DNA of 47,260 nucleotides from Sphingomonas sp. Leaf407 (GCF_001425385.1 NZ_LMQO01000003.1:575395-622654); one strand, 5' to 3'. Numbered from the stretch's first letter, positions 25,387 through 34,358 are shown. Notes: generated by a model from the sequence alone, not told the origin. Made by a program: numbers and translations.

Positions 25387-26058
25387 TCAGCCGAGCGACT
25401 CGATCACCGCCGCGCGCAACTCCGCGATCCCCATGCCCTTCTCGCTCGATGTCGAGATGACGTCAGGGTGCGCCGCCGGGCGCTTGCGCACTTCCTCGGC
25501 CACCGCGGCATAGACCGCGTCCAGCTCGCTCGCCTTGATCTTGTCGGTCTTGGTCAGCACGATGCGATAGCTGGTCGCCGCCTTGTCGAGCATCGTGAAG
25601 ACCTCGCGGTCGACATCCTTGATGCCGTGGCGCGAATCGACCAGCACCAGCGTGCGTTTCAGCACCTGCCGCCCGCGCAGATAATCGTTCACCAGATAGC
25701 GCCACTTGCGCACCATGTCCTTGGGCGCCTTGGCGAAGCCATAGCCCGGCATGTCGACCAGCCGGAATTTCAGCGGCGTGCCGATGTCGAAGAAGTTCAG
25801 CTCCTGCGTCCGCCCCGGCGTGACCGAGGTCCGCGCCAGCGACGTGCGCCCGGTCAGTGCGTTGAGCAGCGACGACTTGCCGACGTTCGATCGCCCGGCA
25901 AAGGCGATCTCGGACACGTCGGGGCTGGGCAGATGTTCGAGCGATGGTGCCGATTTCAGGAACTGGATCGGGCCGGCGAAGATTTTGCGCGCCGACTCGA
26001 TCAGGTCCTCGTCGAAGCGCGCGTCGCCCGGCGGGGCGGGGGGAGGCGTGTCGCTCAC
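25387..26058 (-). CDS. ysxC: Ribosome biogenesis GTP-binding protein YsxC/YihA
   Basis: 223 residues. GTPase needed for 50S subunit assembly. G1 FAGRSNVGKSSLL, G3 DMPGYGFA, G4 TKTDK are present. The start is GTG at 26058, overlapping the yidC stop (GTGA); the frame continues upstream only as a shadow of yidC. Last gene of the rpmH-yidC block. Confidence 0.94.
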   Translation of the reverse strand: MSDTPPPAPPGDARFDEDLIESARKIFAGPIQFLKSAPSLEHLPSPDVSEIAFAGRSNVGKSSLLNALTGRTSLARTSVTPGRTQELNFFDIGTPLKFRLVDMPGYGFAKAPKDMVRKWRYLVNDYLRGRQVLKRTLVLVDSRHGIKDVDREVFTMLDKAATSYRIVLTKTDKIKASELDAVYAAVAEEVRKRPAAHPDVISTSSEKGMGIAELRAAVIESLG

Positions 26059-27752
26059 TTCGCCGCCGCCTGCTTGAGCGCGGGATGCCGTGCGTACAGC
26101 AACTGCTGCTGCGCGATGGTCAGCAGATTCGACGTGATCCAGTAGACCTGCAGGCCCACCGCGAACGGGGCCATGACGAACATCAGCACCCATGGCATCA
26201 ACCCGAAGACCTGCTTCTGCATGTCGTCCATCGGCGCCGGGTTCAGCTTGAACTGGAAGTACATCGAAATGCCCAGCAGCACCGGCACGATGCCGATCGC
26301 GAGGAAATGCGGCGGGGTGAAGTCGAGATAGCCGAACAGGTTCAGGATCGTCGCCGGATCGGGCGCCGACAGATCCTTGATCCACCCGACGAACGGCTGG
26401 TGCCGCATCTCGATGGTCAGCAACAGCACCTTGTACAGCGCGTAGAAGATCGGAATCTGGATCAGCGTCGGCAGACAGCCGGCAACCGGATTGACCTTTT
26501 CCTCCTTGTAGAGCTGCATCATCTTCTGCTGCAACTGCGCCTTGTCGTCCTTGTAGCGCTCCTGCAGCACCTTCAACTTGGGCTGGACCGCGCGCATCGC
26601 CGCCATCGACGCGAACTGGCGCTGTGCGACCGGGAACATCAGGCCACGGATCGTCAGCGTCAGCAGGATGATCGCCACGCCGAAGTTGCCGACGAGGCGG
26701 AACAGCCAGTCGAGATAGACGAAGATCGGCTCTTCGACGATGCGGAACCAGCCCCAGTCGATCGAGCGCGAGAAATAGGGCACGCCCTGCTCCTCATAGG
26801 CGTTGAGGAGCTTGTTCTCCTTGGCACCGGCGAAGAAGCGCGTCGTCTGCGACAGCGCCTGTCCTGGTGCTACCGCCGCCAGCGTCGGCGAACGATAGTC
26901 CGCCTGATGCCGCTGGTCGCCACCGCGCAGCGAGAGGGTGTGCTGCACGCCCTGATCGGGGATCAGCGCGGTCATCCAATAATGGTCGGTGAAGCCGAGC
27001 CAGCCGCCCTTGGTGGCGAAGGTCTCGGGCTTCTCGTCGATGTCGGTGTAGTTGACGTCGAACTTCACGCCGTTGCCGGCTTCATAGACCGGGCCGACCT
27101 GGATCGTCATCGTATCCTTGTCGACCGGCGCGCCGCGCCGGCTGAGCAGGCCATAGGTCGCGACCTGCACCGGCTGCGCCCCCGCATTCGCCACGCTCTG
27201 GCGGATGGTGAACATATAGCCGGTGTCGACCGCGATCTGCATTTGATACCGCTGGGTGCCGACCGTCGTCGACAGCGTCACCGGCGTCTGCGGGGTCAGC
27301 TTCGTCGCGCTCGCGGTCCACAGCGCGTCGGCGGGCGGCGCGGTGATGCCGGTGCCGCTCCAGCCGAACTGCGCGAAATACGCATCGGCGGTGCCCGATG
27401 GCGACAGGAGGCGGACCGGCGGCGAATCGGGAGCGATCGTCTCGTTGTGGCGCACCAGCACGAGGTCGTCGATCCGCCCGCCGCGCAGGTTGATCGACCC
27501 GCGCACGCTGGGCGTCTCGATTGCGATGCGTGGGCTCTCGCGCAACACCAGATTGCGGTCGCGGATCGCGTTCACGCTATCGGCGGCGGGATCGGCCGAT
27601 GGATTGGCGACGGGCTTGGCCTTGCCGTCCTCGACCTTCACGACCGGCGGATTGGCGGCCGGAAAGAAGCGGTTGGCGACATAGGGCCAGCCGAACAGCA
27701 CCAGCGCCGCCAGCACCGCGAACAGCAGGAAATTCTTCTGATCGTCTTTCAC
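26055..27752 (-). CDS. yidC: Membrane protein insertase YidC
   Basis: 565 residues. Inserts and folds inner-membrane proteins with or without Sec. An N-terminal membrane anchor (NFLLFAVLAALVLFGWPYV) precedes a large periplasmic beta domain (about 60-340) and the conserved C-terminal membrane core (WLFRLVGNFGVAIILLTLTIRG; NPVAGCLPTLIQIPIFYALYKVL). Gram-negative long form. Coupled to ysxC downstream; 27 bases from yidD. Confidence 0.96.
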   Translation of the reverse strand: MKDDQKNFLLFAVLAALVLFGWPYVANRFFPAANPPVVKVEDGKAKPVANPSADPAADSVNAIRDRNLVLRESPRIAIETPSVRGSINLRGGRIDDLVLVRHNETIAPDSPPVRLLSPSGTADAYFAQFGWSGTGITAPPADALWTASATKLTPQTPVTLSTTVGTQRYQMQIAVDTGYMFTIRQSVANAGAQPVQVATYGLLSRRGAPVDKDTMTIQVGPVYEAGNGVKFDVNYTDIDEKPETFATKGGWLGFTDHYWMTALIPDQGVQHTLSLRGGDQRHQADYRSPTLAAVAPGQALSQTTRFFAGAKENKLLNAYEEQGVPYFSRSIDWGWFRIVEEPIFVYLDWLFRLVGNFGVAIILLTLTIRGLMFPVAQRQFASMAAMRAVQPKLKVLQERYKDDKAQLQQKMMQLYKEEKVNPVAGCLPTLIQIPIFYALYKVLLLTIEMRHQPFVGWIKDLSAPDPATILNLFGYLDFTPPHFLAIGIVPVLLGISMYFQFKLNPAPMDDMQKQVFGLMPWVLMFVMAPFAVGLQVYWITSNLLTIAQQQLLYARHPALKQAAAK

Positions 27753-27779
27753 GCGCTTGGTCCTTACGGCGTCAGTCTT

Positions 27780-28025
27780 TCAAGGCACCGGATCATGGCC
27801 GTGCCCACCCCAGGGATGGCAGCGCGCGATACGTTTCGCGGCCAGCCAGCCCCCCTTGGCCGCGCCATAGCGGTGAAGGGCGGTGATTGCATAGGCCGAA
27901 CACGACGGTTGATAGCGGCACGAGGGCGGCAGGATCAGCGACGGCCCCAATTGCCACCCGCGCGCGACGAGCATCAACGCGCGCGCGGCGATGCTCGGGG
28001 CAGGGGGGCGGGTGCCGTCGCTCAC
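27780..28025 (-). CDS. yidD: Membrane protein insertion efficiency factor YidD
   Basis: 81 residues. Conserved [47 protein letters not shown] with the three cysteines of the family. It aids YidC-dependent insertion at the inner membrane. Start overlaps the rnpA stop by four bases. Confidence 0.93.
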   Translation of the reverse strand: MSDGTRPPAPSIAARALMLVARGWQLGPSLILPPSCRYQPSCSAYAITALHRYGAAKGGWLAAKRIARCHPWGGHGHDPVP

Positions 28026-28369
28026 CGGCGGACCTTGCGCAACGCCTTGGTCAGTTCGACCTTGAGGTCGTCGAACGGGCGCTCGATCCCGCCGGCGCGG
28101 CCGATCAGCACATGATCGGCACCGGCCAGCCCGTGGTCGGGCAGCAGTTCGGCAGCGAGCGCGCGAAAGCGCCGTTTCATCCGGTTGCGGATGACGGCGT
28201 TGCCGACCTTCTTCGATACGGTGATGCCGATTCGCATCGCCCTGTCGGCTGTAGCGTCGGCGGTGGTGGCCAGCTCGCCCTCGCGGCGCTGGCGCACCAG
28301 CAGGACAAAGCCGGGCATCGGTGCCCGGCGTCCCGCATTCGCCGCCAGATAATCCTGGCGGCGCAGCAT
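28022..28369 (-). CDS. rnpA: Ribonuclease P protein component
   Basis: 115 residues from the ATG at 28369. Binds RNase P RNA for tRNA 5' processing. The RNR motif region [21 protein letters not shown] is intact. No ribosome site precedes the ATG and the gap to rpmH is only five bases, so translation is probably coupled; a non-ATG start a few codons upstream is possible. Confidence 0.92.
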   Translation of the reverse strand: MLRRQDYLAANAGRRAPMPGFVLLVRQRREGELATTADATADRAMRIGITVSKKVGNAVIRNRMKRRFRALAAELLPDHGLAGADHVLIGRAGGIERPFDDLKVELTKALRKVRR

Positions 28370-28374
28370 CTTGA

Positions 28375-28509
28375 TTATGCCGACAGCTTCTTGCGGCCGC
28401 GCGAACGACGCGCGCGGATCACGTTGCGGCCGCCCGGCGTCGCCATGCGCGAACGGAAGCCGTGACGACGGGCCCGCACCAGGTTGCTCGGCTGAAAAGT
28501 CCGCTTCAT
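28375..28509 (-). CDS. rpmH: 50S ribosomal protein L34
   Basis: 44 residues, [19 protein letters not shown]... ending RGRKKLSA, a textbook L34 with the basic N-terminus and the [16 protein letters not shown] tail. It heads the conserved rpmH-rnpA-yidD-yidC-ysxC order. The leader of about 65 bases contains a terminator-like hairpin (28546-28570). Confidence 0.97.
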   Translation of the reverse strand: MKRTFQPSNLVRARRHGFRSRMATPGGRNVIRARRSRGRKKLSA

Positions 28510-28545
28510 CACTCATCCCCAGGTATTCGAACTGCAATAGAACGT

Positions 28546-28570
28546 AAAAAGCCGCCAGTTACGGCGGCCG
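28546..28570 (-). terminator. Intrinsic terminator-like hairpin between PGPGW gene and rpmH
   Basis: On the minus strand GCCGCC-GTAACT-GGCGGC is followed directly by TTTTT, the form of a Rho-independent terminator. It lies 47 bases after the PGPGW gene stop, but also downstream of the best predicted rpmH promoter. Confidence 0.7.
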
Positions 28571-28581
28571 CGTGGTTGGAG

Positions 28582-28610
28582 CCCTTAGCGATCGGTCGGT
28601 CGCAAGTCAA
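28582..28610 (-). promoter_or_regulatory. Predicted promoter upstream of rpmH
   Basis: TTGACT (28610 to 28605), a 17-base spacer, then TAAGGG (28587 to 28582) on the minus strand. The -35 is good, the -10 weak. The predicted start near 28575 would place the hairpin at the very 5' end of the rpmH mRNA. Confidence 0.45.
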
Positions 28611-28614
28611 CGGA

Positions 28615-28863
28615 TCACCCGCGCAGGCGACGCCGCTTCGCACTCGCCCGGCGCAGCACCCGGTCGACCAGCGCCGAGGTGCGCGGATAACGCCGCATCA
28701 CCCGCGCGAACCGGCGCCTGGCCCATGGCGAATTGCGCAGGATCAGCGCCAGCCCGGCGGCAAAGGTGAACATGCCCCCCGGCCCCGGCAGCAACGCGAC
28801 CAGCGGCGTCGCGAGAATCAGCATCGAACCAAGTATCAGGAGCAGGATCTGCATGGCCACCAT
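28615..28863 (-). CDS. Small PGPGW-family membrane protein
   Basis: 82 residues. One or two hydrophobic segments (MQILLLILGSMLILATPLVALLPGPGGMFTFAAGLALIL) with the LLPGPG motif, then an arginine-rich cytoplasmic tail. This matches putative PGPGW transmembrane proteins of unknown function. ATGs at 28863 and 28854 are both possible starts; the frame upstream reads through a repeat. Confidence 0.72.
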   Translation of the reverse strand: MVAMQILLLILGSMLILATPLVALLPGPGGMFTFAAGLALILRNSPWARRRFARVMRRYPRTSALVDRVLRRASAKRRRLRG

Positions 28864-28943
28864 CCATGCCACCAGTGTGTTGCAGCCACAAGACGGCGTG
28901 CGCCGTGTTCCATCGGATGGCAAAGGCAGTCCGTCGGAAAACG

Positions 28944-28984
28944 CCTCTCCCTGACAAGGGAGGGGCCGGGGGTGGGTCGGCCGG
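28944..28984. repeat. Half copy of G-rich palindromic repeat (family 2)
   Basis: One arm only: CTCCCTGACAAGGGAGGGG followed by GGGGGTGGGTCGGCCGG. The inverted partner arm is missing. With the family-3 element below it accounts for most of the 28864-29283 gap. Confidence 0.8.
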
Positions 28985-29050
28985 CGAGGAAACGTCACGC
29001 CCGCCCCAGACCTGTGAATCCCCGATGCTGATCGAAATGCACAGCCGCAT

Positions 29051-29159
29051 CGTCACCCCGGACTTGTTCCGGGGTCCACGGCGCGGCGATCGATGCCGCC
29101 TGATGCACGACCGACAACCTGCGCAGCCGGGTGGACCCCGGAACAAGTCCGGGGTGACG
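29051..29159. repeat. Paired inverted repeat, family 3 (29-bp perfect arms)
   Basis: 29051-29079 and 29131-29159 are exact reverse complements, opening CGTCACCCCGGACTTG. Each arm also folds on itself (CCCCGGA...TCCGGGG). The spacer is 51 bases. The arm sequence differs from families 1 and 2. Confidence 0.9.
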
Positions 29160-29283
29160 AAGACAGGCAGCCCTTCCGTTCAAGCACTGTACCGGATGCG
29201 AAACCGGATGCGAAAACCCGGCTCGACGCCCCATCGAACACCGCTTAAGTCCACAGATGGGAAACAAGGCAGGGGGCTGGCTT

Positions 29284-30789
29284 TTGGTCGCGATCGTATC
29301 GACGGCGGCGTATCTCGGGCTGGAGGCGCGCCGGGTCGAGGTGCAGGTGCAGCTTTCGCCCGGCATCCCCGCCTTCGTCGTCGTCGGGCTGGCCGACAAG
29401 GCCGTCGGCGAGAGCCGCGAACGGGTCCGCGCCGCCATCGCCGCGATCGGCCTTGCCCTTCCGCCCAAGCGGATCACCGTCAACCTCTCGCCCGCTGATC
29501 TGCCCAAGGAAGGATCGCACTACGACCTGCCGATCGCGCTCGGCCTGCTGGCGGCGATGGGCGTGGTCGATGCCGAGGCGCTGGCCGAGTATCTGGTCGT
29601 CGGCGAACTGGGGCTCGACGGCCGCATCGCCGCTTCGCCCGGCGTGTTGCTGGCGGCGATGCTGGCGGCGGGCGAGGGGCTGTCGCTGATCTGCCCCGCC
29701 GCGCAAGGGTCCGACGCGGCATGGGCCGGCACGACCATCGCCGCCGCGCCCGACCTGCTGGCGTTGCTGAATCATCTGAAGGGCGAACAACTGCTCGCCG
29801 GTCCGGTCGCCGGCCATGCCGAGGATATGCCGACCGGCAATGATCTGGCCCAAGTGAAGGGGCAGGAAGTCGCCAAGCGCGCGCTGGAGATCGCCGCCGC
29901 CGGCGGCCACAATCTGTTGATGGTCGGCCCACCGGGCGCGGGCAAGTCGCTGCTTGCTTCCTGCCTGCCCGGCATCCTGCCACCGCTCGACGCCGCCGAG
30001 GCGCTGGAGGTGTCGATGGTCGCCTCGGTCGCCGGCACGCTGACCGGCGGGCGGATGACCCGCGCCCGCCCGTTCCGCTCGCCGCATCACTCCGCATCGA
30101 TGGCGGCGCTCACCGGCGGCGGGCTGAAGGTGAAGCCTGGCGAGATCAGTATGGCGCATCTGGGCGTCCTGTTCCTCGACGAACTGCCCGAATTCCAGCG
30201 CGCCGTGCTCGATTCGCTGCGCCAGCCGCTGGAAACCGGCGAGGTCAGCGTCGCGCGCGCCAACGCCCATGTCACCTTTCCGGCGCGGGTGCAGTTGATC
30301 GCGGCGATGAATCCGTGCCGCTGCGGCCATCTCGGCGACGCCGCGCTCGCCTGCGCCCGCGCGCCGCGCTGCGCCGCCGACTATCAGGCGAAGGTGTCGG
30401 GGCCTTTGCTTGACCGGATCGACCTGGTGATCGAGATGACGGCGGTCAGCGCCGCCGACCTTGTCCTGCCGCCCCCGGCGGAAGGCTCGACGCAGGTCGC
30501 CGCCCGCGTCGCCCGCGCCCGCACCGTCCAGCGTACCCGCTATGGCGCGGACGGCCCGCGCACCAATGCCGAGGCCGATGGCGCGGTACTCGCGCAGGCG
30601 GCGGTGCTCGACGATGGCGCGCGCGCCCTGCTCGCGCAGGCGGCGGCGGCGATGCGGCTGTCGGCGCGCGGCTACACCCGCGTCCTGCGCGTCGCGCGCA
30701 CCATCGCCGATCTGGCGGATGTCGCGACGATCGGTCGCGCCCATGTCGCCGAGGCGCTCGGCTATCGCCGGCGCGCGCCGGTCAACTGA
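29284..30789 (+). CDS. comM: YifB/ComM family magnesium-chelatase-like AAA ATPase
   Basis: 501 residues. An N-terminal Lon-like domain (GIPAFVVVGLADKAVGESRERV) precedes the AAA core with Walker A VGPPGAGKS and Walker B LFLDELPEF, and a C-terminal Mg-chelatase helical part with GYTRVLRVARTIADL. ComM is a branch-migration helicase in natural transformation in the species studied. I place the start at the TTG of LVAIVSTAAYLG, the usual family N-terminus, behind AGGGGG; an ATG at 29257 would add nine residues. Confidence 0.9.
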   Translation: MVAIVSTAAYLGLEARRVEVQVQLSPGIPAFVVVGLADKAVGESRERVRAAIAAIGLALPPKRITVNLSPADLPKEGSHYDLPIALGLLAAMGVVDAEALAEYLVVGELGLDGRIAASPGVLLAAMLAAGEGLSLICPAAQGSDAAWAGTTIAAAPDLLALLNHLKGEQLLAGPVAGHAEDMPTGNDLAQVKGQEVAKRALEIAAAGGHNLLMVGPPGAGKSLLASCLPGILPPLDAAEALEVSMVASVAGTLTGGRMTRARPFRSPHHSASMAALTGGGLKVKPGEISMAHLGVLFLDELPEFQRAVLDSLRQPLETGEVSVARANAHVTFPARVQLIAAMNPCRCGHLGDAALACARAPRCAADYQAKVSGPLLDRIDLVIEMTAVSAADLVLPPPAEGSTQVAARVARARTVQRTRYGADGPRTNAEADGAVLAQAAVLDDGARALLAQAAAAMRLSARGYTRVLRVARTIADLADVATIGRAHVAEALGYRRRAPVN

Positions 30790-30814
30790 ACGAACCGCTC
30801 AAGGAGTCTCGACG

Positions 30815-31273
30815 ATGTACTGGATGCTGCTGCCGCTCAAACGCTACGCCGATTTCCGTGGTCGGTCGCGCCGCAAGGAACTCTGGATGTTCGTCCTCGG
30901 CTATGTGCTGATCTTCGCCGTTCTCGGCACGATCCTCGGCACCCTCGGGGCCTTTTCGCTGCTGCAGGAAGATGCCCCCTCGCAGGACGTGAACGGTCCG
31001 ATGCTGGGCGTTTTCGGCATCCTCGGGCTGATCGGCCTCGGGCTGTTCATCCCCTCGCTCGCGGTGCAGGTCCGCCGGCTGCACGACCGCGACATGAGCG
31101 GCTGGTGGCTGTTGCTGTTCTATGTCCTGAGCCTCGTGCCGCTCGTCGGCTTTTTCGTATGGGTTGCGCAGATCGTGCTGATGATCCTGCCCGGCACGCC
31201 CGGCCCCAACCGCTTCGGTCCCGATCCCAAGGATCCCTATGGCCGGCTCGACGATACCGACGTCTTCGCCTAG
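30815..31273 (+). CDS. DUF805 membrane protein
   Basis: 152 residues, about three or four membrane segments. KRYADFRGRSRRKELWMF, QVRRLHDRDMSGWW and the PGTPGPNRFGPDP tail are the DUF805 signature. The function is unknown. AAGGAG lies 8 bases ahead of the ATG. Confidence 0.9.
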   Translation: MYWMLLPLKRYADFRGRSRRKELWMFVLGYVLIFAVLGTILGTLGAFSLLQEDAPSQDVNGPMLGVFGILGLIGLGLFIPSLAVQVRRLHDRDMSGWWLLLFYVLSLVPLVGFFVWVAQIVLMILPGTPGPNRFGPDPKDPYGRLDDTDVFA

Positions 31274-31302
31274 TTGCAGCGGCGCGCGGCCTTTGCTAAC
31301 GG
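31274..31302 (+). promoter_or_regulatory. Predicted tRNA-Leu promoter
   Basis: TTGCAG, 17 bases, TAACGG. The predicted transcription start lies only a few bases ahead of the tRNA, typical of tRNA genes. The -35 box begins right after the DUF805 stop. Confidence 0.5.
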
Positions 31303-31312
31303 AGCCCCGCGT

Positions 31313-31397
31313 GCCCCTGTGGTGAAATTGGTAGACGCGTCCGACTCAAAATCGGATTCCGCAAGGAGTGCTGGTTCGAGCCCGGCCAGGGGCACCA
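31313..31397 (+). tRNA. tRNA-Leu (anticodon CAA)
   Basis: 85 bases. Acceptor GCCCCTG pairs with CAGGGGC, discriminator A, encoded CCA. Anticodon stem TCCGA/TCGGA, loop CTCAAAA, anticodon CAA at 31347-31349. The T arm GCTGG-TTCGAGC-CCGGC and a long variable arm (class II) support leucine identity. Confidence 0.97.
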
Positions 31398-31472
31398 ATT
31401 CCCAACCCATACCGGTCGTTACGCTGCGCGATTAACGCAGCTTTAGGACCCCCGGGGCGATACCGCGTAGCG

Positions 31473-31841
31473 ATGACCGATCCCGCGAACGATGTCCCTG
31501 AACGCGAACGCCGCAGCAGCGTCATCCTGCGCGCGCTCGTCGAAACCAGCGACGCGGCGATCGAATGCCGCGTCCGCAACCTCTCCGCCTCGGGCGCCTG
31601 TATCGACAACGAGGCCGAACTGGCCACCGGTGCCCGCGTGCTGGTGTCGATGGGCACGCTCCACCATCTGCGCGGCGAAGTGGTGTGGGCGACCGAACGG
31701 CTGGCCGGGCTGCGCTTCGACAAGGCGAACATCGACATTGATTCGGCCCGCAAACCCCGCGGCACGGTGGCTAAGACCTCACCGGCAGGGGCCGGCTGGC
31801 TGGCCCAGCTCGACGACCCGCACCGGCGGCGCCCGCGCTGA
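31473..31841 (+). CDS. PilZ domain protein
   Basis: 122 residues. ERERRSSVILRA supplies the RxxxR part and NLSASGACID the [D/N]xSxxG part of the cyclic-di-GMP-binding motif. Cytoplasmic; probably a c-di-GMP receptor for motility or surface behaviour. No partner is visible nearby. Start ATG at 31473; the frame runs back into the tRNA. Confidence 0.85.
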   Translation: MTDPANDVPERERRSSVILRALVETSDAAIECRVRNLSASGACIDNEAELATGARVLVSMGTLHHLRGEVVWATERLAGLRFDKANIDIDSARKPRGTVAKTSPAGAGWLAQLDDPHRRRPR

Positions 31842-31921
31842 CCACCAGTTGAATATCCGCATCCCGTCCTTTTCGGCAGAATCATATAAAGACTTTGTTA
31901 TATCCTTATGTAATGCCGGAT

Positions 31922-31950
31922 TTGACCTTCCGTGGTCAGATAAATAGGGT
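31922..31950 (+). promoter_or_regulatory. Promoter of GH95 gene with overlapping TGACC-N6-GGTCA dyad
   Basis: TTGACC (31922-31927), 17 bases, TAGGGT (31945-31950). The perfect dyad TGACC-TTCCGT-GGTCA (31923-31938) overlaps the -35 and spacer, as expected for a repressor site. An AT-rich dyad ATATAA-N8-TTATAT lies just upstream at 31884-31903. Confidence 0.55.
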
Positions 31951-31977
31951 CTGTCAAAACAGCGGGGAGATGGCGGG

Positions 31978-34332
31978 ATGACGGACGATCATACAGGCGG
32001 ATTGACCCGCCGGGCCATGCTCGAAGCCTCGCTCGCCGCGTCGGCGGCACTGGCGCTGCCCGATGTCGCGGTCGCCAACGCGCTGCCGCCGCGCCCCGAC
32101 CGGCTGTGGTACACCGCCCCCGCCGTGAAGTGGACCGAGGCGCTGCCGGTCGGCAACGGCCGGCTGGGCGCGATGGTGTTCGGCGGGACGGCGCGCGAAC
32201 GGCTGCAACTGAACGAGGACACCTTCTATGCCGGCGGTCCGCACAACCCGCTGAATCCGAAGGCAAAAGCATCCCTGCCCGAAGTCCGCCGCTTGATCGC
32301 CGCCGGACGCTATGCCGAAGCGCAGGCGCTGGCGCAGAGCGACCTGATGGGCGTGCCGATCAAGCAGATGCCGTATCAGACGATCGGCGACCTGCTGCTG
32401 ACCATGCCCGGCCTCGGCGCGGTGCGCGACTATCAGCGCGCGCTCGACCTCGACACCGCGCGCTGCACGACCGGTTTCATCGCCGGCGACGTCGCCTATC
32501 GGCGCGACGTGGTGGTATCGCCCGACGATCAGGTGATCGCCGTTCGCGTGAGTGCCGCCCGCAAGGGAGCACTCGACCTCGACATCGCGCTCACCACGCC
32601 GCAGTCCGCCGAAGTCACCGCGCAGAACAACGGGTTGCGCATGATTGGCAAGGGGCGGGCAGCCGAAGGAATCCCCGGCGCACTGCGGTTCGCGACGCTG
32701 GTCCGCGTGCTGCCCTCGGGCGGGGCGATGCAGTCGGTCGGCGACGCCGTGCAGGTGCGCGGCGCCGACAGCGTCACGATCCTGATCGCGATGGCGACCA
32801 GCTACCGCCGGTTCGACGACATCACCGCCGACCCGGTGGCGATCGTCGAACGACAGATTGCCCGCGCGGCGACCCGCCCGTTCGACCGCATCGCCGCCGA
32901 CACCGCGACCAGCCACCAGCGGCTCTATCGTCGCGTCTCGATCGACCTCGGCGACAACGCGGGCGCCGACTTGCCGACTGACCGGCGGATCGTCGCCGGC
33001 GTGACCGCCGACGATCCGGGGCTGGCGGCGCTGTACTTCAACTATGCGCGCTATCTGCTCATCACCTCGTCGCGCGCCGGCAGTCAGCCGGGCAATCTGC
33101 AAGGCATCTGGAACGACAGCGTCGATCCGCCATGGGGCTGCAAATTCACGATCAATATCAATACCCAGATGAATTACTGGCCGGCCCAGCCGCTGGCGCT
33201 GGGCGAATGCGTCCAGCCGCTCGTCGCGATGCTCAAGGACCTCGCGATCACCGGTGCCGTGACCGCGCGCGAGATGTATGGCGCGCGGGGATGGGTGGTC
33301 CATCACAATACCGATCTGTGGCGGTCGACCGCACCGGTCGATGGCGCGAAATGGGGCATGTGGCCGACCGGCGGGGCATGGCTGTGTACCCATTTATGGG
33401 AGCATTACGACTATCACCGCGACACCGCGTTCCTGCGCGACGTCTATCCGGTGATGGCCGGGGCATGCCGCTTCTTCCTCGACACGCTCGTCACCGACCC
33501 GGCGACGGGCAGCCTGATGACCAGCCCGTCGCTCTCGCCCGAGAACGAACATCGCCCCGGTATCGCGATCTGCGAAGGGCCGGCGATGGACCAGCAGATC
33601 CTGCGCGACCTGTTCGCCCAGACCGCTGAGGCCGCCGGAATCCTGAAGATCGACGCCGGTTTCGTCCGCGAACTGACGGCGGCGCGCGCCCGCCTTGCCC
33701 CCGATCGGATCGGCGCGCAGGGCCAGTTGCAGGAATGGCAGGCCGATTGGGACGCGACCGCGCCCGAACAGAACCACCGCCATGTATCGCATCTCTACGC
33801 GCTGTTTCCCAGCGACCAGATCTCACTCGACCGGACGCCGGCGCTGGCCGCCGCCGCGCGCAAGTCGCTCGAAGTGCGCGGCGACGAGGCGACCGGCTGG
33901 GCAACGGCGTGGCGCATCAACCTGTGGGCACGGCTGCGTGACGGCGAGCATGCGCACCGCATCCTGCGCTTCCTGCTCGGGCCGGAGCGGACCTATCCCA
34001 ACATGTTCGACGCCCATCCCCCGTTCCAGATCGACGGGAATTTCGGCGGGGCGCGGGCGATCGGCGAGATGCTGATGCAGAGCGAGGGCGATACCATCCG
34101 CCTGCTGCCGGCGCTGCCCGGCGCGTGGAGCGGCGGCCGGATCGCAGGGCTGCGCGCGCGGGGCGGGTGCGGCGTCGATCTGCGCTGGCAGGGCGGGCGG
34201 CTGGTCGAGGCGACCTTGCGACCCGACCGCGCGGGTACGCGCACGCTGATCCTCGGCAATGTTCGCCGGCCGGTGACGCTGGTCGCCGGGCGGCCGCTGC
34301 GGCTGGTCGGGCCGGAACTGCGTCCGGCCTGA
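31978..34332 (+). CDS. GH95-family alpha-L-fucosidase-like glycoside hydrolase
   Basis: 784 residues. A Tat-type leader (LTRRAMLEASLAASAALALP) indicates export in folded form. WTEALPVGNGRLGAMVFGG near the start, the NLQGIWNDSVDPPWGCKFTININTQMNYWPA catalytic-region segment and NFGGARAIGEMLMQS are typical of GH95, which removes L-fucose or L-galactose residues by inversion. The exact sugar is inferred. Start ATG behind GGGGAG. A promoter and possible operator precede it. Confidence 0.92.
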   Translation: MTDDHTGGLTRRAMLEASLAASAALALPDVAVANALPPRPDRLWYTAPAVKWTEALPVGNGRLGAMVFGGTARERLQLNEDTFYAGGPHNPLNPKAKASLPEVRRLIAAGRYAEAQALAQSDLMGVPIKQMPYQTIGDLLLTMPGLGAVRDYQRALDLDTARCTTGFIAGDVAYRRDVVVSPDDQVIAVRVSAARKGALDLDIALTTPQSAEVTAQNNGLRMIGKGRAAEGIPGALRFATLVRVLPSGGAMQSVGDAVQVRGADSVTILIAMATSYRRFDDITADPVAIVERQIARAATRPFDRIAADTATSHQRLYRRVSIDLGDNAGADLPTDRRIVAGVTADDPGLAALYFNYARYLLITSSRAGSQPGNLQGIWNDSVDPPWGCKFTININTQMNYWPAQPLALGECVQPLVAMLKDLAITGAVTAREMYGARGWVVHHNTDLWRSTAPVDGAKWGMWPTGGAWLCTHLWEHYDYHRDTAFLRDVYPVMAGACRFFLDTLVTDPATGSLMTSPSLSPENEHRPGIAICEGPAMDQQILRDLFAQTAEAAGILKIDAGFVRELTAARARLAPDRIGAQGQLQEWQADWDATAPEQNHRHVSHLYALFPSDQISLDRTPALAAAARKSLEVRGDEATGWATAWRINLWARLRDGEHAHRILRFLLGPERTYPNMFDAHPPFQIDGNFGGARAIGEMLMQSEGDTIRLLPALPGAWSGGRIAGLRARGGCGVDLRWQGGRLVEATLRPDRAGTRTLILGNVRRPVTLVAGRPLRLVGPELRPA

Positions 34333-34358
34333 GAGTCTGTTTTGCGGGCTGGCACCGT

